This document shows, one piece after another, positions 1 through 11,869 of a stretch of DNA of 64,000 nucleotides. A program made the position numbers and the translations under genes. A model generated the notes under the pieces. It worked only from the letters and a program-made list of their open reading frames with translations, had not been told where the DNA came from and did no database searches. Location: assembly GCA_943737045.1 (NCBI GenBank), contig CALSFV010000025.1, forward strand, positions 62,001-126,000. Direction: 5' to 3'. The DNA comes from Parapristionchus giblindavisi. Lineage: Eukaryota > Nematoda > Chromadorea > Rhabditida > Diplogasteridae. Within the stretch, counting starts at the first letter, position 1, and each line of letters starts with the position of its first letter.

Positions 1-1949
1 TGATCGCTAGAAACATGAATGAACCATCAGGCCCGGTTTCAGGGAAGGGCGCGCTTTTTGAAAATTGAGGAAATTCGGCAATAGGTTTCGAACTTGCGTC
101 AAACGGGTAACGAGTCTGAACGTTTACCACTGCACTATGGGATGGATGAGAGGCTGCGCTAACTCTTCGCATATCACTTTGAATTCGCATAAGAGGGGTG
201 CAGTGATTTATCTGAACATTCGCGGGCCAACATCTTTAAAACACGACCACCCCAGCTGTAATATACAGAGAACAAGAACTGTGTACAAGACCCCTTACTA
301 TTAACGCTTTTTGTGTTATATTTAACACTTTACAGCTGTTGTTATGTCGGCTGTAGTTTCATTTTACCCTTTTTCTTTGAGCGTTTATTGTTTGACTAAA
401 ATCTTTGACTCAACAACCCAAATCAGATGCAGAGCTATATTGCACACATATATTGCTTTTTTTTCTCCATTTATTGTTCATGTTTTTAGAAAAACTGATG
501 GATAAACAAATTAAATAAATAAAATACCGATAAACTCTGCTGGAGCAGTGCGGGCCTATGCGAAATTCTTCACTGGGCCAGTCATCCACATGTTTTTCCT
601 GAAACTTTTCAATGTTTCTTTTTCAAATTTGCAAGAAAGATCAAAGATCAAAGATGACTGACCAAAAGAAGACCAATCCTCTGTCGGGATGGCAGTAGAT
701 CAAAATGTAGCGGGGATGCAACCAAAAAGGACAGAATGCCTAGGACGAGATATTGCTTTTGGCGAGTTATCATTTGACTTCTCGTGCATATCTTTCTAAA
801 GATTTATATTATATTATGTTTTTATTACTGTTAAATCTTCCTACTTACACGAAAAAATCGGAACAAATGATGTTGACAAGGGCTTCTCGGTTCTCTGGCA
901 TTATCACGATTTTGTAAACTGTCAATAGAATCTGAAAATTCGGGCGAAATATTTTTTTTATATAAGTGGAAAAAGAATAATTTAAATGCGTACTTAAAGT
1001 AGGGGAGATTTAGCGCTATTATCATGAAGAACGTAGGACAGTTTTTTTTGTTGTATACAGTTTTAGAAAAACTTTTTTCTATTTAGACCTAGCCAGTTTA
1101 ACTCGAGCGTCCCTTTTTTGTTTGACATGTGACAAGGTCTACAGCAAATACAGAAGTGTTAGGAGAAGCAATAATGATAATAAAATTGCTTGAGGAATGT
1201 TACTTCTTTACTATTTATATAATAAAAAATTATTCACCAGTTCTTCACATGGGTGGGAGATCGACTCATCTTGAACTATTCTTAGCAGAAGTTCAAGGCC
1301 CTTGTTCCGAACAAAATGGGATGACGATTCAACCGATAAATCTACAACACACCGGAATATATATATAGCAAGATTCTTTTCTAAAAGATACAGTTTGGTT
1401 TAAAGAAGGGGACCCTTGAGTTGGCATGACTGACTCCCTGAACGAGGTGGGTTCGAAACCTATTGCAGTTTTTTTTCCAATTTTCAATATCTTTTGTGGC
1501 TCTTCTTCGGTTTATGGCGTCCCCTCCATTCGATCGAAAAGATCGAAATGAGGGGATGGGTCTTTGCCAGAAACCAAGAAGTGTCTCTTCTGTTACCTTT
1601 CCGTCTTCACAATTTGTTCGCCAAAATATTCGAGGTAATCAAAGAGCGGGAACCAGAAGATCTAGTTTGCACTATTATCAGGAACGTTTGAACAACGATG
1701 TGGGGCATTTTGTTCTCTAATAAATAGTGCAACTCAATCGTTCGTAGTCAACGCTTGCACCTGCGCCACGCGAGTTCGACTCACTTGTTAGTATTATTGT
1801 AATGCAAGCACCTTTCGCAAGAATAAAAAAAGTATGAAAAATGAGGAGAAATATAAACATACAAATTTTCCCTCACAACATACACTTATCTTGCAAATAT
1901 TATCAAACACATTATAAAAAGCACTATCTGAGAGAATTCAATAACTGGA
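1..1949. other. Repeat-rich stretch without a recognisable gene
   Basis: No conserved coding exon is seen. Bases 1-260 match 30025-30250 (both contain the words CTAGAAACAT and CACTGC[AG]CTATGGGAT) and carry, on the minus strand, A-box and B-box-like words of a tRNA-derived repeat. At about 1397 there is a TTTAAAGAAGGGGACCC terminus like that of the tRNA-like MITEs at 14603 and 34762, and a further tRNA-like word lies near 1740-1790. Short open frames here have no family resemblance and are treated as noise. Confidence 0.5.
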
Positions 1950-3832
1950 ATATTTTTTGGTATCGATGAAAAATGAATTTTTTCTGTTTTATGTATGATA
2001 ATTACAGGCTCCATGAGTGAAGTACACTGGTACTTGGAAATTGCTTCCAATTGAAAATTCGCTTCAGGGGGTGACCACACAACGGTTTGGCGACGTTCCT
2101 TAAAAAAATTATTTCGAATCCAATCGATGCGGGAGTGGGCTCAATCGAATCCTTAGCTAATTCTAAGAAACTATTGTCTAGGTGAGTTTTTTTATCAAAG
2201 ATCAACGAACGCTGGAATCGGGAATTTTCAATAAAAAATTCACATTTTACTATTTTTCACTATTTCACCATAACAAGCCTATAACTTTTTATTTGCTCAA
2301 TCGCTTCTAAATATCATAACACATGTTCAGTTTGAAAATCATAATTTTTTTTTGAATATGAATTAGGTGAACAAATCGTTTTTTATAACGAAAATCGTAT
2401 TTATTGTGCACCTACAGTAATCCCTAATCGGTCAATTTGGAAATTTGGTAGTTTTAAACATATTTCACCGCTGCTATTGACATGACTGAGGTATACGACT
2501 ACTCCTCATCTTCGGAGTGCACCTGTTCCCAGGTGCTGATGTCGATGAAAATTGACATTTTTCGTAAATTGATCACTACTTCGTTGTTTGTGATCCAATA
2601 TCGATAAAAATTGGATCACTATACCATAGTATGATCTATAATAATTCCATTTTACCATCTATAAAACATACTAAAAAAATAAAGAGAAACGGTTGACTGC
2701 GAAGAAAGTTATTGCTGAAAAACCAAATATCATAGAATATTGGCCAGCACTTTACCGTGCAGGTGCGCTCCGAAGTAGTTGTATACCTCAGTCATGTCAA
2801 GAACAGCGGTGAAATACGTTTAAAACTACCAAATCTCCAAATTTACCGATTAGGGATTACTGTTAGGTGCACACCATCAGGGCTGGGATTGACGTTTGAC
2901 GATTTGACGGATTTGACGGATTGACGGTATCCATCCGTCAAATTATTTTTTGACGAAAGCCGTCAAATTTTATCCGTCAAATCCGTCAAAAATTAAATCG
3001 ATAATAAAAGCTGAAATGGGCGAGAATAATCAATATAAATTTGTAATTTAAAATTATATATTTTCAACTACCATCTCTTTGTTTTTCACGATAAATGAAG
3101 TACTGTAAATGTGTTCAGTAATGAACACAATCGCTTTTCGTCATGTAATAAGAACATCCAAATTTATGATATTGAGTAATTAACTACGAATCGATGTTTA
3201 TGTTATGTTGTTGTGCTTTTTTTGTTGCTCTCAGTTGAAAACCCTTGGTAAAAGATGATTTTGAATTGAGCAAGAGGCATTTACAATATTTTGACGAATT
3301 TGACGAATTTGACGGTATTTGACGGATTTTCTAACCGTCAAATTGACGTTTTGACGAATCCGTCAAATTTTCATTTGACGCCCAGCCCTGCACACCATAA
3401 TTACGATTTTCGTTATAAAAAACGATTTGTTCACCTAATTCATATTCTTTTAAATTATGATTTTCAAACTGAAGATGTGTTATGATATTTAGAAGCGATT
3501 GAGCAAATAAAAAGTTGTAGGCATGTTATAGTGAAATAGCGAAAATTAATTAAATGTGAAATTTGTTTCGAAAATTCCCGATTCCAGCGTTCGTTGATCT
3601 TTAATAAAAAAAAACTCACCTAGACAATAGTTTCTTAGAATTAGATTGAGCCCACTCCCGCATCGATTGGATTCGAAATATATTTTTTAGGGAACGTCGC
3701 CAAACCGTTGTGTGGTCACCACCTGAAGCGAATTTTCAATTAGAAAGAATTTCCAAGTACCAATGTACTTTACTCATGTAGCCTGTAATTATCACACATA
3801 AAACAGAAAAATTCATTGTTCATCGATACCGC
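1950..3832. repeat. Long inverted-repeat (fold-back) element, interrupted
   Basis: The left arm (about 1950-2470) reads as the reverse complement of the right arm (about 3400-3832). Examples are GGTATCGATGAAAAATGAA on the left against TTCATTGTTCATCGATACC on the right, and CGAACGCTGGAATCGGG against CCCGATTCCAGCGTTCG. No transposase is seen inside, so this is a non-autonomous TIR element. A second, smaller element (2878-3390) has inserted into its right half. Confidence 0.8.
2878..3390. mobile_element. Non-autonomous hAT-like element (513 bp)
   Basis: The ends are CAGGGCTGGG and CCCAGCCCTG, perfect inverted repeats of 10 bp. The element is flanked on both sides by the 8-bp direct repeat CACACCAT (2870-2877 and 3391-3398). 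A CAGGG-type end plus an 8-bp duplication is the hallmark of hAT transposition. The interior is made of dispersed TTTGACG words in both orientations and has no transposase, so it must be mobilised in trans. It is nested in the fold-back element 1950-3832. Confidence 0.85.
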
Positions 3833-4877
3833 ACAAATGTCGATTTTCTAAGATAGCGTGTTATAACGCGTTCTTACTATTTATTATTCAATTTATTCTA
3901 TTCATTACTATTAAATATTCAATTTAAGCTGGCACTCCCCTATCGAAATCTCGTCAAGCAACGGTAGAATATTGCATTTCCCCTTCATTATTCATATTTA
4001 AACCGATGGATATACAAAAAAAATGAATGAATAAAAACAGAAAATTACACAGCAGATGGAAAAAAGCACAAGATGTCCGTTGATCGAAGGTCTCACGTGT
4101 TTCATTGAATAACAACGTCATAAGTCTTTCATCAGTGAGATACGATAAGGCTTTGGGTTTGCTTCTGGCGATGTGTCCAACTTTATACATGATGGAATGT
4201 AAGCTGAACACAATCATGATTATAGTCTTGAAATTAAGAGAAAGTATTTTTTGCCACTGTCCCGAAGAGTCTTCCGCGATACCCCGGAGTCCGGGAATTG
4301 GAGAGCCTCAAATATGCCAATCTGACTTTTGTTTTCGCCCTTCGCTTGCGAGATGTAAAGATAGTAGGAGAAGGTGAATAACAGGCATCTTTCATAAGAA
4401 TTGACCGATTCTACTACACACTCTTGAGTTGAACTCCTCTTTTGTCCACAGTATTCGATGCCCTTTGGGTAGGACATCCCAGATCCAGAGTAGCGAGGAT
4501 GGTAGATCAAGCGCCTCTCCAGGAGCTCACGTCAAAGTTGAGGCTCCTTCCGATGCGATTTTCACGGTTCGCAGAGCTATGAAAAAGTTTCCAACAGAGA
4601 GGTGTATTTTCTCGAGTACTTTCAGATAAACATGTGAAAGTACAACTTTTTAAATTTCCCCTAAGGAATTGATCGCGTTCCATGGTCCCGGGAAAGATTT
4701 TTTAAAGGCTCAATGGATAGAGCTCGTTCACAGCTTTCATTTAAGCTCTTGGGAGACGATTTTCATGGGGATTTGACTGAACTACGTCCAAGAAACTGCA
4801 TTTGAATGCTGGTAGATCACTAATGAGAGCTTTGATGAACTCGAAATTGTCGGCTCCTTGACAGGATTGTCCTGTAA

Positions 4878-5012
4878 CACCGTCAAAACGAAAAAAAGTT
4901 TAGATATCATGATTCGATTCAATTAGATATCATGATTCAAAATATTCAAAATCTTGTGAACAAAATTTTTCAAAAATTTTAACAAATGTTTCAATTTTTT
5001 CGTTTTGACGGT
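4878..5012. repeat. Small CCGTCAAAACGA-ended MITE remnant
   Basis: It begins ACCGTCAAAACGAAAAAAAG and ends TTTTTCGTTTTGACGGTA, the same terminal motif as the complete TA-flanked MITE at 36733-37324. The interior repeats a TTAGATATCATGATTC word. It is a short internally deleted member of that family. Confidence 0.55.
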
Positions 5013-5394
5013 ATACGGGAGAAAGGGCTGAGGACCATTCTGACGTCGAATGGCACACTTATGTTCGTGTTGCTCTCGCTGCAGCCACCCCACCGAAAGG
5101 AGTCCACTCCGATGGTTCCTTGTGCAGATTGACCGATGAGTACTGTAGATATGAGAGAATCTCCGGGAGGGGGGGGCATTTCAGCAACCGACATTTCGGC
5201 AGCCGACATTTCAGCAACGGCATTTCAGCAACAGACATTTCGGCAACGGGACATAACTCGGTTCGTAGGGGTCATAGAAACTTGGGATGGGTATCATTGT
5301 GATCAGCATCAGCAACACTACCGTAATCTACCGTAACTCAGTTCGGTGGGTCAGATCAAGTTCGGTGGGTCAGATTTCACTACAAACTGTCGGA

Positions 5395-5402
5395 ATGTCC
5401 AC
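5395..5402. repeat. hAT target-site duplication, left copy
   Basis: ATGTCCAC directly precedes the TAGGGTGG end of the hAT element. The identical octamer follows the other end at 8831-8838. An 8-bp duplication is diagnostic of hAT insertion. Confidence 0.9.
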
Positions 5403-8400
5403 TAGGGTGGTGGGAACGAATCACGGATGATTTTCCCCCTGGCCCTTCTATCTCGGTTGTCCGAAGAGAGACTCTATACAGCCTCTCTCTCGCACGGGTG
5501 AGTGATCAACGAGACAATGAGTTGGAATGAGATTGAGAATTTCGGGCCGATTTCGGACCGGACCGATTTTCTGGTCTCTTAGTAATCGTACTGATATGAT
5601 TAAAATATCATTGGATTTCGGTTTTCGAGATCTTTTAGGCCATAGTAGAAACAAGCTAATTATGAATTTTTGAAATTTCGTTTTTTTTCATAGTAAAATG
5701 ACTAATTCGTGCGGAAAGGCTAGTGTAAGTTGAAAATTCATTTATTATTATTAGCAGTATTATTATTTTGACATCGGGAATACAAATAAAAAAGCGGGAA
5801 AAGCGATACAACGGGCCAATACAATGAAACATCGGAGGGATTATATATTAGTATGATTTATTACGCCCGAGAGCGCAGAGAAAAATCGATTTCATCTTCC
5901 AATTCATCCTCCGAACATTCTTCTTCAAAGTCACTCTCATCGGACATGTAACCATAGGTTTCGTCATCATTTGGGATGGTGGATTGGATGGTAGGAACGA
6001 GGGTTTCGGGGGCTTTGAAGGAGATTTCACGAGCCCTATCTCCAATGTAGTTCAGACGAAGGAGAAGACATGTCTCCATCATCTCAGCTGACATCTGGTT
6101 ACGAAGGCGCTGCTTATCCAGAAGGCCTGAAATGACGTTACTCATAAATATTTGCAAGTTAATGAAGAATGAGATAAATCTTACCAGCTGCGCTGAATAC
6201 ACGCTCGGCAGACACAGAAGTAGCAGGAATTGAGAGGTTGTCGAGTGCCTTAGCCTTTATGGTTGGAAAGACAGCAGCCCTGGGGGAGTTCCAAAATGCG
6301 AGTGGTCTCTCAGTGAGCTTTGCATTTTGTTCGCAGTACTTGATGTATCCTTCAATCTCGACTGTGATCGGTGTGGAGGAGGAGATCCGAGCTTTCTTCT
6401 CGGCGAACACGAATGTAGACTTCTCTTCAGGAGAAGGAGGAGGAGAAGAAATAGGAGTCGATGCGAAGAGAGAGCTTCCGATCTCTCTCAAATTTGATAA
6501 TGGTTAGAATATGGAAGGTTTTATAAATAGTAGGTTTACCAACCTCCATTCCTTTTTTTCAAAGTATCGAATGGCACGTGGTTCAAAGAAGAGAAGGTTG
6601 TCCATCTCAGGATTCGCCAAGTAGTACTTTGATAGTACCGTTTTCTTTCTCGATGAACAACTTGATATCATAGATGATTTGAGAAAAGATGAAGGCAACT
6701 TCTGTTAGGGGACAATCTTCAGACGACATCTGAAATATAGTTTATTAATTTTTATCATTTTTTTTTGAAAAGTAAAATTTCGACAAAATTTTTGAAACAA
6801 AAAAATGGGACGAATAAACAAACTTGATGAGTGTACATGTCGAATGGTTGAAGAAGAGCGGACATCTTTGCGAGCATCAAACGAGTTTCGTCCGACAGTT
6901 CCTCCTTGCCCTAAATTTGAATATAACGAAAATGTTGAGGGGAAATAAGTGTTACATTATGTGCAAGAGTAGTATTGATTGCTTCCCATTGCTGCAGTGA
7001 TTGTTTGATAGTGCTGAAGAGAGATCCCCAGCGGGTGTCAACGCTTTGTGGGACTCCTACTTGCTTCAGACCGAGATCTTTGCAAGCTCTGCAATGTGAG
7101 GAAAGTGAAATGAAATTAACTTGATAAACTCACTTGAAATACTCTTCTCTGAATGAGGAGCTCTTGTTGAGAGTTCTTGCGAACTCCTTCAGCTTGTTGA
7201 GCTCTCCAGAGTGAGACCACTTGGACATAGCTCCGGTTACTGCCAGATGAAGCTGATGAGCGGCGCAACGAGGACTGAAAGGGATAAGATCAACCTTTCA
7301 CATATAAAAAATGGAAAATATATTTACTTGAAGAGGCCGAGATCCTTGAGAGCCTTTCTGATATTGGAGGCGGAATCGGTGACGACAGAGGCGACATCCA
7401 AGTCGAATTTGGCGATTACTTCTTCAATCTGTTCTCGCAGATTATCTGCAGTGTGTCTACCGTGAAGAGGAGGAACTGCGAGAACCAGACTGAAATCATA
7501 TATTATTTGCATAATTTCTATTTAAAAAAAGAAAATCGTTTCTAACCTTCTTAATTGTCCCTGCTCATTTGCGTAGTGGATGTTGAAGCAGCTGAGAGTA
7601 ATTCTTCCTCCTTTGCTTGTCCATTGGTCGATACAAAGGGTCACTCTCTTTCCATGCAGTTTCTAGAAATGGAATGGTTAGCGATGAAAATCAACCGATA
7701 TGGTTCAACAGATATTGGTAAAAATGAATTAACAAGCACGAACCTCCTTAATAAACTTCTGAAGGTCAGCCACCATGGACGGCATGACCTTGTAAGTTAG
7801 CTGCCAGCGGGTGGGTAAGCGAGCCCCCTCACCGAAAAAAGCCCGGAAGGAAGGGTTCTCGACTGTCCGGAACGAGAGGTTCTGCGATGCGACAAAACGA
7901 ACGATCTTCTCGCAGAGCTCATCAAACTCCTTGTCCGAATCAATGATCTCCACGGGATGCTTGCTCCTGGCATGTCTCCACAGATTGGAAGTGCACCCTT
8001 TCTTGGTGGGATACGTGAGGTTGCAGTACTTGCAAGTTGAACTCTGGTTCTCCTTGTCAGCAATGAAGTGGTCCCAGATAGACGAAGGCATGATGATAGT
8101 TAATGAATGAATGAATGAATGAATGAATGAATGAATGACTGATAGCTCATATTTATATGTTGATTGGACCATATCCGTGTTCACAGTCATAAATACCGAC
8201 AGGTGTCAAAGGGATAAGAGGACGCCGACAATAAAGGACACCGCTAATTTACAATGTGCGCACATGATACAAGAGTAGCTCATTTACAATCGTAATGACA
8301 TATTGTATCATTAGGTAAATACAATTACAGACAGATAATGATGAACAATAACAATGTACCAAATATTTCAGAATAATGAAAATCGTGAAATTTGAAAAAA

Positions 8401-8830
8401 ATAAAAAATCACATATTGTATACAAACGACCCTTCTTTCGATAGCCCATGAAGTGCTTGTTTGAATTATGCACTTCTTTCCTCATATAGTTCACGGATTC
8501 TCGAAAAAATCCTTCCAAAACATGCGAAAATGGTGCATTTTAGCCGTAATTCCACCTATTAAAACTTCACTTTAAATTTGACTTTTCACTTTTATTAAGG
8601 CATATTCTAGATGCTTTCTCTTTGCTGATTCCAAATCTGCTTTCAGTTTTTCAATCCGACCATTACCAGCTGAGAAAATCGCCCCGGCCCGAAATCGGTC
8701 CGAAAAATTCCGATTCGTCCGAGGGTGAGAGGTCATAAATGCCACTGGGAACGGTTGCCCGCTATGAGTCGTTGTATGGCCGACCTCTCTCCCTTATACG
8801 ATTCGCCCGTGATTCGTTCCCACCACCCTA
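5403..8830 (-). mobile_element. hAT DNA transposon, 3428 bp, with TIRs and TSD
   Basis: Both ends carry TAGGGTGGTGGGAACGAATC as inverted repeats (5403-5426 and 8807-8830) and the insertion is bracketed by ATGTCCAC on each side. Subterminal sequences also mirror each other (CGGGCCGATTTCGGACC on the left, its near complement around 8690 on the right). The element carries a minus-strand BED-finger transposase gene (5861-8091). Non-coding flanks are 5403-5860 and 8092-8830; the latter includes a GAAT tetranucleotide run at 8104-8137. TIRs and TSD are undecayed, so the insertion is fairly young. Confidence 0.93.
5861..8091 (-). CDS. hAT-family transposase with BED zinc finger (9 exons, probable frameshift)
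   Basis: This is the transposase that cuts and pastes the element. Exons in order: 8091-7744, 7662-7547, 7489-7328, 7274-7134, 7088-6956, 6910-6824, 6729-6544, 6486-6185, 6126-5861 (stop TAA); about 580 aa. Exon 1 has the BED finger (CKYC ... WRHARSKH) after a WDHF motif. Exon 2 has CIDQWTSK with the first catalytic Asp, exon 4 CAAHQLHL, exon 5 VDTRWGS. Exons 8-9 carry the hAT dimerisation domain (SIPATSVSAERVFSAAG, then LRNQMSAEMMETCLLLRLNY). Splice phases agree everywhere except exon 7. There the frame must change near 6635-6660: the first half reads ...DIKLFIEKEN, the second KYYLANPEMDN in another frame, and the 186-nt length does not satisfy the flanking phases. This copy is therefore probably inactive. 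The start was chosen at the Met just before SSIWDHF; an upstream in-frame Met (8190) is possible. Confidence 0.9.
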
Positions 8831-8838
8831 ATGTCCAC
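8831..8838. repeat. hAT target-site duplication, right copy
   Basis: ATGTCCAC, identical to 5395-5402, immediately after the TIR end CCACCACCCTA. Confidence 0.9.
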
Positions 8839-9203
8839 TACGTGTGCGATATCATTATGAGCTATTGCAAACTACAGTAATCTACCGTATCCCGGTTAGG
8901 TGGGTCAGATCAAGTTCGGTGGGTCAGATTTCACTAAAAAAATGTCTTAATGGTCACTATGTGCGGGGTATGATTATGAGTTATTGTAAACTATCGTAAT
9001 CCACCGTAATCCGGTTCGGTGGGTCAGATCAAGTGCGATGTGTCAATGTCACCCCCCCCCCGAATCTCCCAATTCGGACAAGTATATGATCATCCAAGAT
9101 GGCTACGTCGAATGGGATAGATTCAGTCCAACGTAAACTCGCGCTGGAATTCTTCGAGGAACATCGATCACTTAGCCAGAGAGCTAAATAGCTATAACTA
9201 ATA

Positions 9204-9843
9204 TACAGTACAGCAGAATCCCCCAGTGAAAATGGGCGCCCCGGGTGACCCGGGGAGCCCATGCAATTTTTTACGCTTTGAATGATGAATATCAGCCTTT
9301 CAAATTGTTTGCGTTGTTTTACTCCAGATTTAATTGAATTTATCAAGGAAAGTTTGGAATTTTATAAATTACGTAACCTGAGAAAAAATATTGAAAATTA
9401 TAATTTTTATTAATTTTTGGCAAATGCTGCGCGAAAATTTAGCATAACTTGCGCACGCTCGACAAATTCTATCGCAAAGTGAAATCTTTAAAGCATTTCT
9501 TTTTCTTAGCACAATTCAGTTGACAAGCATTTAAAAAATTCCAATCTTTCCTTGATAAAAAAATCAAATCTGAAGTAAAACAACTATATATATTTATCGA
9601 CATGCTCAGCATGAAACAATACAGGTTTAAAAAAGCAGAAACAATGGATAACTGAATACTCTCGACATAGCTAGATGATTGAAAGAGGGTAATATTGGAC
9701 AAGATACTTGAGGAAAGAAGGATAGAAAAACAACGCAAACAATTTGAAAGGCTGATATTCATCATTCAAAGCGTAAAAAATCGAGGGGGCTCCCCGGGTC
9801 ACCCGGGGCGCCCATTTTCACTGGGGGATTCTGCTGCACTGTA
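9204..9843. repeat. TIR element with TACAGTACAGC ends
   Basis: The ends are TACAGTACAGCAGAATCCCC and its complement. Each is followed by the GGGCGCCCCGGGTGACCCGG block, so the first roughly 160 bp mirror the last. The middle (about 9590-9720) is unrelated AT-rich sequence. There is no transposase, so this is a MITE-like element. A diverged relative is at 10263-11477. Confidence 0.8.
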
Positions 9844-10730
9844 CATCTTCTTCTGTATTCCTCGGCCAATCAATACCAGGAACCATCAGAAGAGACTCAT
9901 TTCGCTGGTTTGGCTGCAGCTAGAGCAAAACGAACATAAGCGAACGAGAATTACCCTCATCCCATTCTCCTGTATGTTACACGACAATCATGTCAAGGAG
10001 CCAACAATTTCGAGTAGATCAAAGCTTTCATTAGTGATCTACCAGCATTCAAATGCGGTTTTTTGGACGTAGTTCAATCGAATCCCCGTTGAAAATCGTC
10101 TTTCAAGAGCTTAAATGAAAACTGTGAGTGAGCTCTATCGATTGCGCCTTTAAAAAAATCTTTCCCAGGACTATGGAACGCGATGAATCCTTACAATTAG
10201 GGAACGAAAAATTAAAAAGTTGCATTTTCACATTTTTATCTGAAAGTACTCGAGAAAATACATACAGTACAGCCGAATCCCCTTAACATGGGATCCCCAG
10301 GTGTCCCGAGGTGTCCCCTATGTCCCCTTGATTTTTTACGCTGTGAATTAGGAATATGAGCTCTTCAAATAGTCTGCATTGTTTTGCTCCAGAATTGACC
10401 GAATTTATCAAGGAAAGTTTAGATTTTTTAAAAGCTTGTCAACTCAACTGTGGTAAGGAAAAGAAATGCTGGAACGAAGTCACTTTGCGATAGAATTTGC
10501 TGAGCGCGCACGAGTTCTTCAAAATTTTCGCGCGGCATTTGTCAAAAAATGAAAGTAATTAAAATTTTCGATATTTTTTCTCGGGCTACGTAATTTACAA
10601 AATTCCAATCTTTCCGTGATAAATTCGGTCAAACCTGGAGTAAAAGAATGCAAACAATTTGAAGAGCTGATATTCCTTATTCACAGCGTAAAAAAATCGA
10701 GGGGACAGAGGGGACTCCCGGGGATCCTAT

Positions 10731-11441
10731 CAGGGGTGTGCGGCAACTGAGTTGCCGGTTGCCGGAATTGCCGAAATTGCCGACTTTTGATTGCCGAAAT
10801 TGATTGCCGGCAACGGCAACCAATTATTAAAAATTGCCGAAATAAAATTCAATCAAAAAATCATTGAAAAAATGTCAGATAAGCACAATTTTTGTGTGCA
10901 ATATCTTAGAAATGTGATGTATACAGTATGCGAAAACGAATAATCATGTCGTTTTGAGAATGACATTTCGTTAGAATTTGTGTTTTCTCCAGGAAGTCAA
11001 AAGTTTTCTGGCCACTACACCAGACACGGAGATTTATCCATTCTCTCATTAGACTAGTAATGTTACGAAGACATAACACCTTCTTATCTCACGAGGTATC
11101 TAATTTGCCTATCCGGATCTGCGAAAGCTGAAAGACTATTCGGGACGGAGGGAATCTTTCTCAACAAATACAGAAAGAATCTTTCCAAATATCAATCAAC
11201 TCTAAGTATAATCTACGAAAAATATTGATATTTCATTCGTTGTTGCAATTTTTTATTGTCATTGGTTTCGTTTGGTAACGTTTTTTACTAAGTACTTCAA
11301 AAAAATTATTTTTGGCTCATTTTAAATAGTTAAGTTCAAAATTGCCAAAGTTGCCGAAATTGCCGGCAATTGCCGAATTTTTTATTTTCCGCTTGCCGGC
11401 AATTGCCGATTGCCGAAAAAAGTGGTTGCCGCACACCCCTG
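10731..11441 (+). mobile_element. Deleted hAT element with 8-bp TSD and transposase remnant
   Basis: The ends are CAGGGGTGTGCGGCAA and its near complement (TTGCCGCACACCCCTG). The element is flanked by GATCCTAT at 10723-10730 and 11442-11449. The subterminal regions are arrays of GCCGAAATT/TTGCCGG words. Unlike the 513-bp element at 2878, it keeps a piece of transposase (see 11061-11228). Confidence 0.88.
11061..11228 (+). pseudogene. hAT transposase C-terminal fragment
   Basis: One frame reads RYLICLSGSAKAERLFGTEG followed by IFLNKYRKNLSKYQSTLS and a stop at 11226-11228. This is the end of the hAT dimerisation domain (family pattern: RYL-x-IP-x-SS-x(2)-AER-x-FS-x(2)-G ... N-x-YR-x(2)-L). Stops lie directly upstream (11055-11060), so only about 55 residues survive. 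It shows which superfamily owns the surrounding element. Confidence 0.75.
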
Positions 11442-11869
11442 GATCCTATGTCAAGGGCGGGATTCTGCTGAACTGTATTTCATCTGTTGGAAACTTTTTC
11501 ATATCTCTACTGTGAGCCGTAATAATCGCATCGGAAGGAGCCTCAACGACGAACTTTGATGTGAGCTCTTAGAGAGACGCTTGATCTACCATCCTTGCTA
11601 CTCTGGATCTGGGATGACCCAAGGGGTATCGAAAACTGTGGAGAAAAGAGGGGGTCAATTCAAAAGTGTGTAGAAAATCAGTGGATTTTGGTCAATTCTT
11701 AGGAAAGATGCCTGATAAGCCATTCAGCCACATGCATTGCAAGCGATTACGCAGAGAGCAAACTTGCCCAGATATTCTATATATTCTAACTTCCCCTTCT
11801 TGATATTTCTTTATATATTTCATCAAATATACATATGAAGCCGTTAGCGTATGACTCAACTAAGTGTCG

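Larger units (their letters stand above)
10263..11477. repeat. Second TACAGTACAGC-ended TIR element, split by a hAT relic
   Basis: Left end TACAGTACAGCCGAATCCCC (10263) and right end GATTCTGCTGAACTGTA (to 11477) form the same TIR family as 9204-9843. The two halves are separated by the 711-bp insertion 10731-11441; removing it and one GATCCTAT copy restores a continuous element of about 500 bp. Confidence 0.8.
4378..11720. repeat. Composite fold-back region split by later insertions
   Basis: Sequence at about 4378-4870 is the reverse complement of sequence at about 9960-10262 joined to about 11478-11720. For example, GTACTTTCAGATAAACATGTG on the left matches the complement near 10235, and GCATCTTTCATAAGAATTGACC matches near 11690. 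The two arms are therefore one old inverted-repeat element. It was later split by the hAT transposon (5403-8830), the TIR elements 9204-9843 and 10263-11477, and a second hAT relic (10731-11441). Arm borders are approximate. Confidence 0.6.
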
